In this document: positions 17,495-25,332 of the stretch, piece by piece
Layout: each line of letters opens with the position of its first letter
Position numbering within the stretch: position 1 is the stretch's first letter
NCBI GenBank assembly: GCA_023391315.1
Contig: JAEWBD010000380.1
Span: 1 to 33,287 of the forward strand
DNA from: Bacteroidota bacterium
Lineage (GTDB): Bacteria; Bacteroidota; Bacteroidia; Chitinophagales; Chitinophagaceae
Direction: 5' to 3'
Length of the DNA stretch: 33,287 nucleotides
Notes under the pieces: model-generated
What the model was told of the DNA's origin: nothing
Seen by the model: only the letters and a program-made list of their open reading frames with translations
Databases searched by the model: none
Program-made: the position numbers and the translations under genes

Positions 17495-18817
17495 TTATCG
17501 GTTTATCCATACCGGCGCCAGCCAGGCAACAGGTTTTTTAGCATCGGCATTTTTTGCATCGCCACCGCCGGCATTCCAAACCCGTAGAAAATAATATGTC
17601 GATCCTTCATCTGGCAGGCTTACATTCCAGGAAACCGTATATTCTCCTTTGATAGTATAGGTTTTGACTATTTTGCCGCTGTTTGTAATAATATCAAGTT
17701 TTGTAATTTTATCTGAAGCATCATTTATATCGGGATCGTTAATATTGATTTTAAAACGATAGGTTTTTGCAGAAGGAATTGTAGAGCCCATAATATTATC
17801 ATTAACCGTATAACTGCATTGGATATTTTTTTCAAGCGATGCATATGTTCGCCTGTTTTTCATTGCATCAAGAATGGCCGCTTTCGTTTTATTCTCTGCC
17901 AGCACAAATGTTCTCGAAGTATGATTTGCTATGCCGGTTAAACCATGATTATCATTACCGCAAACAGGCGAGACTTTCCATCCTTTATCCAAAGCATTTA
18001 TGAAACCTTCATAATGAATTTTATTATTTGAATTGATTACTTCCAACATGGTAATAATATTGGTTATGGAATCGTCCCGGTATGCCCAGTTGTTATATTG
18101 TTCAGGCCCGGGATGATTAAAGCTTGCTACCACCGGACCTTCTCCGTTTGGTTTTACAGTTTTAAGCCAATTATATAAATATTTAAGATCAATACCTGGT
18201 TTTAATGCATTAAGGTATGTTGCTGTATTGATAACATTGATATGCCCCTGGCCGTTGGGTCCATCATTTTCCGAATGCTCATAGCCTCTTATGGCAACGA
18301 AATCTTTGTTGGTAGCAGCTTCAGCGCTTTTCGCGGTACTTATCCATGCTTTATTTAAACTATCCGGTGGATTAAAAATATATTCCTGTGAATGATCTGT
18401 TGTTACATAAAAATCATAACTGTTTTCTTTCGCCACTTTATAATGTACAGCAGGATCTCCCTGGTATTTTTGCCAGCCGGCTTTTAATGAAAGGCCAGGG
18501 GCCGGGTATTGGCTCGATTTTATAATGATAATAGCAGGGCATGCCTCAATTTTTACGTAGCCAGCCTTCCATGTGTCTATAGCATCATCGGTGCTGTCTT
18601 TATCAAAAACTGCAATTCCTTTACAATTGTTTTTTTCTATCTGTTCACCATGAGACCATGTATAACTTGTGTGTGCATGTGTGTTGCCTGTATATATATT
18701 GTATTTACCTGCAATCTTATTGGTTTGCGCATTAAGCATTTTGGCAAGCAAGAAAAAGCAAAACAAAAAAGCGTACCTGTATTTTTCTGTAATCGTCATG
18801 CGTTCGGTTTTTATCAT
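17495..18817 (-). CDS. Secreted PHP-domain metallohydrolase (CehA/McbA-like)
   Basis: This 440-aa secreted enzyme has a Sec signal ending near LNA-Q (residue 30). The PHP metal-site motifs appear in order: NTHAHTS (H47, H49), TTDHS (D141, H142), GYEHS (E180, H181), FNHPG (H235) and GNDNHG (D289, H291). The C-terminal quarter ends in WLAPVWINR, typical of the CehA/McbA family, whose known members hydrolyse carbamate or other esters. Here a phosphoester or other ester on the locus substrate is plausible but unproven. The start may instead be the Met at residue 7 (18797-18799), which gives a more standard signal peptide. It is the only leftward gene in the right half and shares a 198-bp divergent promoter region with sulfatase 1. 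The function class is firm; the substrate is unknown. Confidence 0.88.
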   Translation of the reverse strand: MIKTERMTITEKYRYAFLFCFFLLAKMLNAQTNKIAGKYNIYTGNTHAHTSYTWSHGEQIEKNNCKGIAVFDKDSTDDAIDTWKAGYVKIEACPAIIIIKSSQYPAPGLSLKAGWQKYQGDPAVHYKVAKENSYDFYVTTDHSQEYIFNPPDSLNKAWISTAKSAEAATNKDFVAIRGYEHSENDGPNGQGHINVINTATYLNALKPGIDLKYLYNWLKTVKPNGEGPVVASFNHPGPEQYNNWAYRDDSITNIITMLEVINSNNKIHYEGFINALDKGWKVSPVCGNDNHGLTGIANHTSRTFVLAENKTKAAILDAMKNRRTYASLEKNIQCSYTVNDNIMGSTIPSAKTYRFKININDPDINDASDKITKLDIITNSGKIVKTYTIKGEYTVSWNVSLPDEGSTYYFLRVWNAGGGDAKNADAKKPVAWLAPVWINR

Positions 18818-19015
18818 TTATCAAGAGACGCAGAATAAATTTTGATACCATCTGTTATTGCCTTAAAAAAATTTTCTTTTTATAGTATCCGGAAACTGCT
18901 TTTGTCTCTTAATACTTGACGGTTGTTTTATGCTGTAAGCATGCTTATGGTTAAGCATTGCATTGGATCAGGATACAAAACTTGTTCAGAACCCGGGATA
19001 TTAAAATTTAATTGA
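18818..19015. promoter_or_regulatory. Divergent promoter region between PHP hydrolase and sulfatase 1, with palindrome
   Basis: This 198-bp region separates two divergent starts. It contains a perfect 12-bp palindrome, TAAGCATGCTTA (18936-18947), and a repeated half-site TAAGCAT at 18952-18958, 16 bp downstream of the first. It lies 70-80 bp before the sulfatase 1 start. This is a candidate operator by form and place; no regulator is identified. Confidence 0.4.
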
Positions 19016-20398
19016 ATGAAGATGAAGTTCAGATTATTAATTATGCTTGTTTTCTGTTTATCCTGTTTTCAGAAAACAAGCAACGCCCAAACAAAACCAA
19101 ACATCATTGTAATAGTAGCAGATGATCTTGGTTATGGCAGCCTTGGCTGTTATGGACAGCAAATGATACATACGCCAAACATTGATGCGCTTGCTGCCGG
19201 TGGTATTAAACTTACAGATTACTATTCCGGCTCAAGTGTGTGTGCACCATCAAGGGAAGCAATGCTTACAGGCATGCATACCGGCCACACGTTTATACGT
19301 GGTAATTTTCTTACGGATGAAAAAGAAGATCCGGCCATGCCCTCTGATAAAACAACGCTTGCAGAGCTGTTAAAACAAAATGGTTATGAAACAGCGTTGT
19401 TTGGCAAATGGGGGTTAGGTAGCGAAGGCCATGGCCCGGAAACGCAGGGATTTGATAGTTCATTCTGTTATCTTGATCAGATAAAAGCACATAATTATTA
19501 CCCACCTTTTTTATATGAGAACGGCAAGAAGATAAAGATAAAAGCTAATGCCAATGATGGCCGTGGTGAATATAGCCATCATCTTTTTGCCGCAAAAACT
19601 TTGACATATATCAGCAACAGGAAAAAAGATCAGCCGTTCTTTTTATTCCTGCCTTATACGCTTCCGCATGGGGAATATACCTTACCTGCAGCCGCGCCCT
19701 ACTCTTCCAAAGACTGGAAAGAGCTATTTAAAGTATATGCCACCATGATATCATTGCTCGACAGTGATGTAGGCAGAATTGTACAGGCTTTAAAAGATAA
19801 GGGCTTATTTGAAAACACGCTTATCATCTTTACAAGTGATAACGGCGCCAACCTTGCCTTCGCAAAATTCTTTAATGGCAACGGGCCTTACAACGGCGCC
19901 AAATTCGGGTTAAATGAAGGTGGCATACGTGTTCCGTTTATTGCGCATTGGAATGGAAAAATAAAGCCTGCCCGGCAATCAAATCATGTGTGCGCATCCT
20001 GGGATATCCTGCCAACAATATGTGATGCAGCCGGAATACAAAAGCCTTCAAAAATTGATGGGGTTTCTTTTCTTCCTTCACTCTTAAATCAAAAACAAAC
20101 AGCGCATGAATATTTATATTGGGAATATTACAACTATAATTATAACTGGGATAAGCCGGAAAACAATTTGCCAAGAAATTATCTTGATAGCCGGGCTGTA
20201 AGAATTGGCAAATGGAAAGGCCTGCAGCAAAATATGTATAAAGATAAAAATGCGGCCATTGAGTTATATGATCTTTCAAATGATCCCGGGGAAAAGATAA
20301 ACCTCGCCGGAAAAAATCCTGAAATTGTAAAACAGGTGCAGCAGGTTTTTAAAGAAGCTTCGCTTCCCGATCCTCCTTTTTTTCCATACACCAAATAA
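19016..20398 (+). CDS. Secreted sulfatase 1 (family S1, Cys-type formylglycine enzyme)
   Basis: This 460-aa arylsulfatase-family enzyme has a Sec signal at residues 1-24 (SNA-Q). The active-site motif CAPSR occupies 76-80, where C76 should be converted to formylglycine. Metal ligands are D36/D37 (ADDLGYG) and the later TSDNG motif. The second signature reads GKWGLG (130-135), so the His common in GKWHLG sulfatases is Gly here. This variant goes with the DQIKAHNYYPPFLYENG stretch that follows, and I believe it marks a distinct S1 subfamily. The enzyme should hydrolyse sulfate esters from a carbohydrate outside the cytoplasm. It starts a rightward operon: GDPD 3 follows after 21 bp. No sulfatase-maturing enzyme is encoded in the window. 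Confidence 0.94.
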   Translation: MKMKFRLLIMLVFCLSCFQKTSNAQTKPNIIVIVADDLGYGSLGCYGQQMIHTPNIDALAAGGIKLTDYYSGSSVCAPSREAMLTGMHTGHTFIRGNFLTDEKEDPAMPSDKTTLAELLKQNGYETALFGKWGLGSEGHGPETQGFDSSFCYLDQIKAHNYYPPFLYENGKKIKIKANANDGRGEYSHHLFAAKTLTYISNRKKDQPFFLFLPYTLPHGEYTLPAAAPYSSKDWKELFKVYATMISLLDSDVGRIVQALKDKGLFENTLIIFTSDNGANLAFAKFFNGNGPYNGAKFGLNEGGIRVPFIAHWNGKIKPARQSNHVCASWDILPTICDAAGIQKPSKIDGVSFLPSLLNQKQTAHEYLYWEYYNYNYNWDKPENNLPRNYLDSRAVRIGKWKGLQQNMYKDKNAAIELYDLSNDPGEKINLAGKNPEIVKQVQQVFKEASLPDPPFFPYTK

Positions 20399-20419
20399 TT
20401 ATCGAATAAATAAATCATA

Positions 20420-21382
20420 ATGAAAAATATATTATTTACTGTAAAATTTTTGTATGCTTTTGCATCATTATTCCTGCTTTGTTTTTCCCTTCGAAGTGAA
20501 GCCCAGATGCATGTTATTGACGTAAAGAGTTCTGATGAACTAAAAGATTTTTTTAAGTATTCAGAAGACAGAATTTCATTTATAAGTTCACACAGGGGCG
20601 GCCCATTAAAGGATTATCCTGAAAACTGCATTAAAACATTTAATAATACTTTGCAACATACATGGTCGCTCATAGAAATGGATCCGCATTATACCAAAGA
20701 CAGTGCTTTGGTTGTAATGCACGATCCAACGCTTGACAGAACTTCAAACGGGCATGGTAAAATAGTAGATCATACGCTGAATGAATTAATGCAGCTGCGT
20801 TTAAAAGATACGGAAGGTAAACTTACCAATGAAAGAATGCCAACATTTGATGAAGTGCTTGAATGGGCAAAAGGTAAAACGATGCTGATGATTGATGCGA
20901 AAGAAGTGCCAATAGAAGTGCGTGTTAAGAAAGTAAAAGAGCATCATGCTGAAAACAATGCAATGGTAATGGCCTATACGCTGGATGATGCAAAAAAATG
21001 TTACGCGCTTGATAAAAATATTATGATGGAAGCCGTATTTATTCATGATAAAAAAACGGTGGATGAATTTGATAAATCAGGCGTGCCATGGGAAAATGTT
21101 GTTGTATTTGTAACGCATACAGAACCAAAAGAAGCAGATATATTTGAGTACATTCACGCCAAAGGGGCAATGTGTATAAGAGGCAGCTCAAGAACGATTG
21201 ATAAAGGTTTTACAAAAGGTATAACAAAAGACACGGCTACCTTGTATGAAAAATACAGGCAGCTAATTAAAAGCGGCGCCGACATAATTGAAGCAGACCT
21301 TGGTATTGAAGCCGGGGCCGGTATACAACCTTTGCAAAAAATGACCGGCAGCAAAAAGAAATATTTTAAAATAGTAAAATGA
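20420..21382 (+). CDS. Secreted glycerophosphodiester phosphodiesterase (GDPD 3)
   Basis: This is a 320-aa secreted GDPD enzyme with a Sec signal at residues 1-29 (SEA-Q). It has SHRGG with H58/R59, PEN around E68, metal ligands E86/D88 (IEMDPH), H101 in MHDPTLDRT, and D159 (MIDAKE) where the third metal Glu is usual. A 30-residue N-terminal insert precedes the barrel compared with GDPD 1 and 2, and the C-terminus ends in a Lys-rich tail after ADIIEADLG. It lies 21 bp after sulfatase 1 and overlaps the next ORF by 4 bp (ATGA), so the two are translationally coupled. Being cotranscribed with sulfatases, it probably acts on the same substrate or its fragments. Confidence 0.93.
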   Translation: MKNILFTVKFLYAFASLFLLCFSLRSEAQMHVIDVKSSDELKDFFKYSEDRISFISSHRGGPLKDYPENCIKTFNNTLQHTWSLIEMDPHYTKDSALVVMHDPTLDRTSNGHGKIVDHTLNELMQLRLKDTEGKLTNERMPTFDEVLEWAKGKTMLMIDAKEVPIEVRVKKVKEHHAENNAMVMAYTLDDAKKCYALDKNIMMEAVFIHDKKTVDEFDKSGVPWENVVVFVTHTEPKEADIFEYIHAKGAMCIRGSSRTIDKGFTKGITKDTATLYEKYRQLIKSGADIIEADLGIEAGAGIQPLQKMTGSKKKYFKIVK

Positions 21383-22353
21383 ATCATCACGTTATAAGGA
21401 TTATTCTAATCAAACTGGTTGTATTTGTTATTGCAGGTGCCGGAAATATTGTATTTGCAGGTAATAATTATAAGACCATTTGTAACGATTCATTGCCACA
21501 TCAAATATTAATAACGGATCAAAACCTTAACCGCTTACTTATAGTTGATGCTAATAAAAGGCAAACAACCTGGGAATGGCTTCCGGCAAGAGACGGAATT
21601 GATTCAGCTAATGTGGAATGGTTTCATGCCATCAGCGAAGTAAAACCTGTTTTCAATTCAAAATATATATTGACTGTAGCTTCCGGTGGCGGCATGGCCC
21701 TTATACGCATTACCGATAAAAAGGTTTTGTTTTATGCTTATGCCGGTGGCAATACGCATTCTGCTGCTATGCTCCCTGATGGTAATATTGTTACAGCATC
21801 CAGCACCGGTAATTATTTAATGGTGTTTCATACGGATACATTGAGCTTTCCAAATAATGTCTATTCAAAAAAAATATACCTGCCTTTTGCACACAATACT
21901 GTGTGGGATAAAAAGCGGCAGGTGTTATGGAGCGCGGGAAAAAATAAAATATATAAATACAGTTATAATTTTAATTGCCAGTATCCTGATTTGATTTTAT
22001 TGGATTCAATAAAAATTGATGGCGATGATGCGCATGATCTTTATCCTGATTATGGTAAAGATTCTTTATGGGTCACAACCCCAGAACATGTTTTTAAATT
22101 CAGCCCGGCAGATAATAAAATAGTTGCAGTTAACGATGTGAATACGGTAAATATAAAATCTGTTTCATCCGGCCCCGAAGGATATAAAACTATTATGATG
22201 AAGCCGAAAGAAAAATGGTGGACGGATGAAGTGAATGATGCTGATGGTAGTATAATTTATCAGCAGGATAGTCTTAAAATATATAAGGCAAGATGGCTGT
22301 TAAATAATGATTTTTCTGAAAGGGAAAATGAAGAATTTACGCCTTGCCGGTAG
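21379..22353 (+). CDS. Secreted DUF6528-like beta-propeller protein
   Basis: This 324-aa secreted protein has an N-terminal hydrophobic segment (about residues 7-27, ending VFAG). The body is a repeated beta-strand pattern: ILITDQNLNRLLIVDANKR, WEWLP, YILTVASGGGMALIRI, GGNTHSAAMLPDGNIVTASS, VLWSAGKNKIYKY and DDAHDLYPDYGKDSLWVTT. This fits a small propeller of the group I know as DUF6528. Conserved His and Asp (NTHSA, DDAHDLYP) lie at the loop ends where a ligand or metal site could sit. It shares an ATGA overlap with GDPD 3 and precedes sulfatase 2 by 77 bp. Function unknown: either a binding protein or a propeller-fold lyase or hydrolase would fit. The family name is from memory and should be confirmed. 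Confidence 0.75.
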   Translation: MNHHVIRIILIKLVVFVIAGAGNIVFAGNNYKTICNDSLPHQILITDQNLNRLLIVDANKRQTTWEWLPARDGIDSANVEWFHAISEVKPVFNSKYILTVASGGGMALIRITDKKVLFYAYAGGNTHSAAMLPDGNIVTASSTGNYLMVFHTDTLSFPNNVYSKKIYLPFAHNTVWDKKRQVLWSAGKNKIYKYSYNFNCQYPDLILLDSIKIDGDDAHDLYPDYGKDSLWVTTPEHVFKFSPADNKIVAVNDVNTVNIKSVSSGPEGYKTIMMKPKEKWWTDEVNDADGSIIYQQDSLKIYKARWLLNNDFSERENEEFTPCR

Positions 22354-22430
22354 TTTGTTCTTAGATAAAAAATAAATTATAATAGTATCAACGTTCAAAA
22401 AAGTGCTCTTACTAATTAAACTGATTAAAG

Positions 22431-23948
22431 ATGATTTCAAAGCCAGCGTTATTTAGCTTATTTTTTTTTCTGAGTAACGGCCTACATGCCCAGTCAACAC
22501 CGGCGAAGCCCAATATTATTTTAATTTATACAGACGATCTTGGTTATGGAGATATAAGTGCTTACGGCGCAACCAAAGTGCATACACCCAATATTGATAA
22601 ACTGGCCGGCGAAGGATTAAGTTTTACCAACGCGCATGCATCTTCGTCAACCTGTACGCCCTCACGCTATTCATTGCTTACAGGCAAATATGCATGGCGG
22701 CAGCAAGGCACCGGGATAGCGCCGGGCGACGCGGCGCTCATCATCCCAACAAATATTACAACCCTGCCCGGTATGTTGCAAAAAGCCGGATATAAAACTG
22801 CTGCTGTTGGTAAATGGCATCTTGGCTTGGGGCCTGCCGGCGGCCCGGATTGGAACGGCGATATAAAACCCGGGCCTTTGGAAATAGGTTTCAATTATTG
22901 CTTTATTATGCCTGCAACCGGCGATCGTGTTCCATGTGTTTATCTCGAAAATCATCGTATTGTAAATCTTGATCCTGCTGATCCTATACAGGTAAATTAT
23001 AAAGAAAAGGTTGGCAATGATCCTACCGGGAAAGAAAATCCTGGGTTGTTAAAAATGAAGCCTTCTCACGGGCATGATAATACAATTGTAAATGGTGTTA
23101 GCCGTATTGGCTGGATGAGTGGCGGCAATAAAGCAAGATGGGTAGATGAAAAAATCAGTTCTGTGTTAACCGGTAAAGCCGTTGATTTTATTAATCAGAA
23201 TAAAAACAATCCTTTCTTTTTGTATTTCGCAACACATAACATACATGTGCCGCGTATGCCCGATTCTGCATTTGTTGGTAAGAGCGGTTTGGGTGCAAGA
23301 GGCGATGCCATTCTTGAGCTGGACTGGATTGTTGGGCGCATTACATATACACTCGACAGCCTGGGCATTGCCGATAATACGTTGTTGATTTTTTCGAGTG
23401 ATAACGGGCCGGTTATTGATGATGGTTATATGGACGAAGCGGTAGCAAAATTAAACGGGCATACACCAGGCGGGCCATTAAGAGGAGGTAAGTACAGCGC
23501 TTTTGATGCCGGCACAAGAATACCTTTTATTATACGCTGGCCGGGCAAAATTGATGCCGGAAAAAAATCGGATGCATTGATAAGCCAGCTTGATTTATAT
23601 GCATCATTTGCAAAACTTACAGGAACAAAAGTCAGTAATAATAATGCGCCGGACAGTTTTGATGAGCTTAATGTGCTTTTAGGCAAGTCTTCAAAAAACA
23701 GGCAATATGTTATTGAACATGCAGTGAACGGAACGCTTTCAATAATAAAAGATAACTGGAAATATATTGAACCGCATGCAGGTGATGCGTTAATGAAAAA
23801 TACAAATATTGAAAGCGGCTTTAGCCTTCAGCCGCAGTTGTATGATCTCTCAAAAGACATTAAAGAGCAAACAAATCTCGCAGAAAAATATCCTGCGAAG
23901 GCCAAAGAATTAGCCGCCTTGCTTGAATCTGTAAAGAAGGAACCGTAA
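22431..23948 (+). CDS. Secreted sulfatase 2 (family S1, Cys-type)
   Basis: This 505-aa S1 sulfatase has a Sec signal at residues 1-20 (LHA-Q). D35/D36 (TDDLGYGD) bind Ca2+, CTPSR at 75-79 provides formylglycine from C75, GKWHLG has K128 and H130, and SSDNGP is the later metal motif. The active site therefore looks complete. It differs strongly from sulfatase 1 in the mid-section (long insert near PATGDRVPCVYLENHR and PSHGHDNTIVNGVSRIGWM), consistent with another subfamily and another sulfate position. It is in line with GDPD 3 and the DUF6528-like gene, 77 bp downstream, and 82 bp before FecR. Sulfate-ester hydrolysis in the periplasm or at the surface is expected. The exact linkage cannot be called. 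Confidence 0.95.
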   Translation: MISKPALFSLFFFLSNGLHAQSTPAKPNIILIYTDDLGYGDISAYGATKVHTPNIDKLAGEGLSFTNAHASSSTCTPSRYSLLTGKYAWRQQGTGIAPGDAALIIPTNITTLPGMLQKAGYKTAAVGKWHLGLGPAGGPDWNGDIKPGPLEIGFNYCFIMPATGDRVPCVYLENHRIVNLDPADPIQVNYKEKVGNDPTGKENPGLLKMKPSHGHDNTIVNGVSRIGWMSGGNKARWVDEKISSVLTGKAVDFINQNKNNPFFLYFATHNIHVPRMPDSAFVGKSGLGARGDAILELDWIVGRITYTLDSLGIADNTLLIFSSDNGPVIDDGYMDEAVAKLNGHTPGGPLRGGKYSAFDAGTRIPFIIRWPGKIDAGKKSDALISQLDLYASFAKLTGTKVSNNNAPDSFDELNVLLGKSSKNRQYVIEHAVNGTLSIIKDNWKYIEPHAGDALMKNTNIESGFSLQPQLYDLSKDIKEQTNLAEKYPAKAKELAALLESVKKEP

Positions 23949-24030
23949 TAATTTATCGCAATAAGGAAAAATTTTTCTGATCAGATGGTATCTGTGTAGT
24001 TTTTTTGTCTCTACATCAATAACCACCATT

Positions 24031-25125
24031 ATGAACAAAAATGATTTTCAGGAATATTCAGATCTTAACGATCTTATATGGAGCGGTGACTTTAGAAACT
24101 GGGTGTTAAGGCCTGATGCGGTTTCTGATGCATTTTGGCATGAATGGTTAAGCAAAAATCCAGATAAAAAACAGTTAACGGATTCTGCAAAAAATATAAT
24201 TCTTTCATTAAAAGCGAAAGAGCCGGGATTAACAGCAGAGGAAATGAGGATGGCCATACATAAAATTATGAATGAAAGCTATGCGACTAAACAAGCCGTG
24301 GTGAGAAAGCTTATGCCTCAAAAATATTGGTATGGCATTGCTGCTTCTATAATTTTTCTGCTGGTTACAAGCTTGTTTTTTCTGTTTAGAAATCCGCAAT
24401 CAAACAACAATCTTTTATCAAAACAAAAAATTGTGCAGGATAGTGTGCTGGTGGCAGAAAATAATACAGGTAAGCCCAAAACAATTGTGTTGGAAGATGG
24501 CACTAAAATAACACTGGAAGATAATTCTTTCATACGCTGCCCGGCCAGTTTTAAAGGTTTGCTCATGAGGCGTGTTTATTTAACAGGCGATGCTTTTTTT
24601 GAAGTAGCGCATGATGAATCCAAACCCTTTTTGGTATATGCAGGCGGGCTTATAACAAGAGTGCTGGGTACAAAATTTTTTATACACTCACTCGATAAAA
24701 ATAAACAGGTTAGTGTAGAGGTAATGTCGGGTGTAGTGGCTGTTTATCGGGAAAAAGTGAAAGACTCTGTCAGCGCTGATAACAAAAAAGAATATTCGCT
24801 TGTATTAACACAAAATCAAAAAGCAAACTATTCAGAAGCAGATGAAAAGCTGGTGGCTACACTTGTTAATAACCCTGTAGAAATAGCGCCTAACACAACA
24901 AACCTGAATTTTCAAAATACATCGGTAGATAAAATATTTGATACTATAAGTGCTGCTTATGGTATTGATATAGTTTTTGATAAAGCTTTATTTGCCAAAC
25001 GAACTTTTACAGCTGAGTTAGCTAAAGAATCATTGTATGAAAAGATGGATATTATAACCAAAGCATTGAATGCCCGTTATGAAATTAAAGATGGAAAAAT
25101 CTTTGTTTATGCGGAATCTCAATAA
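24031..25125 (+). CDS. FecR-family anti-sigma factor
   Basis: This 364-aa single-pass inner-membrane regulator has a cytoplasmic part at residues 1-99 (short and helical, the anti-sigma region), a transmembrane helix at about 100-119, a FecR domain at about 140-260 (TIVLEDGTKITLEDNS to YLTGDAFFEVAHDESKPF and VMSGVVAVY), and a C-terminal DUF4974 domain at about 290-360 (NLNFQNTSVDKIFDTISAAY). It should hold the ECF sigma factor inactive until SusC2's STN domain touches its periplasmic part. The cognate sigma gene is expected directly upstream in most such loci. Here the nearest is at 16899-17489, about 6.5 kb away. SusC2 follows after 207 bp. Confidence 0.94.
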   Translation: MNKNDFQEYSDLNDLIWSGDFRNWVLRPDAVSDAFWHEWLSKNPDKKQLTDSAKNIILSLKAKEPGLTAEEMRMAIHKIMNESYATKQAVVRKLMPQKYWYGIAASIIFLLVTSLFFLFRNPQSNNNLLSKQKIVQDSVLVAENNTGKPKTIVLEDGTKITLEDNSFIRCPASFKGLLMRRVYLTGDAFFEVAHDESKPFLVYAGGLITRVLGTKFFIHSLDKNKQVSVEVMSGVVAVYREKVKDSVSADNKKEYSLVLTQNQKANYSEADEKLVATLVNNPVEIAPNTTNLNFQNTSVDKIFDTISAAYGIDIVFDKALFAKRTFTAELAKESLYEKMDIITKALNARYEIKDGKIFVYAESQ

Positions 25126-25332
25126 AATTACTGATAGCTTTTAAAACAAATTTTCTCTAAAGATTGCTTTGTACAAATGCTGCGGATTATGTAGTGAACC
25201 GCAGGCAATAAACTATTGTTTAAGCTGCAATAATCTTTTAATGTAACCAGAAAATAAACTCACTATTACTATATCATTAAATGTAAATAGTTAACTATAA
25301 ACAACTGTATTTACGAACTAAACTTGCCGGAT
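25126..25332 (+). promoter_or_regulatory. FecR-SusC2 gap with palindrome, probable SusC2 promoter region
   Basis: This 207-bp gap is longer than most gaps on this strand, so SusC2 probably has its own promoter, as sigma-dependent susC genes often do. A perfect 12-bp palindrome ATAGTTAACTAT (25287-25298) sits 35 bp before the start codon. It is enclosed by the inverted pair GTAAAT (25283-25288) and ATTTAC (25309-25314). I see no exact TAnnTTTG box. Confidence 0.4.

Noticed and set aside
25324..25332. TTG at 25324 as the SusC2 start
   Set aside because: An ATG three codons downstream (25333) gives a standard signal peptide. The extra Met-Pro-Asp adds nothing.
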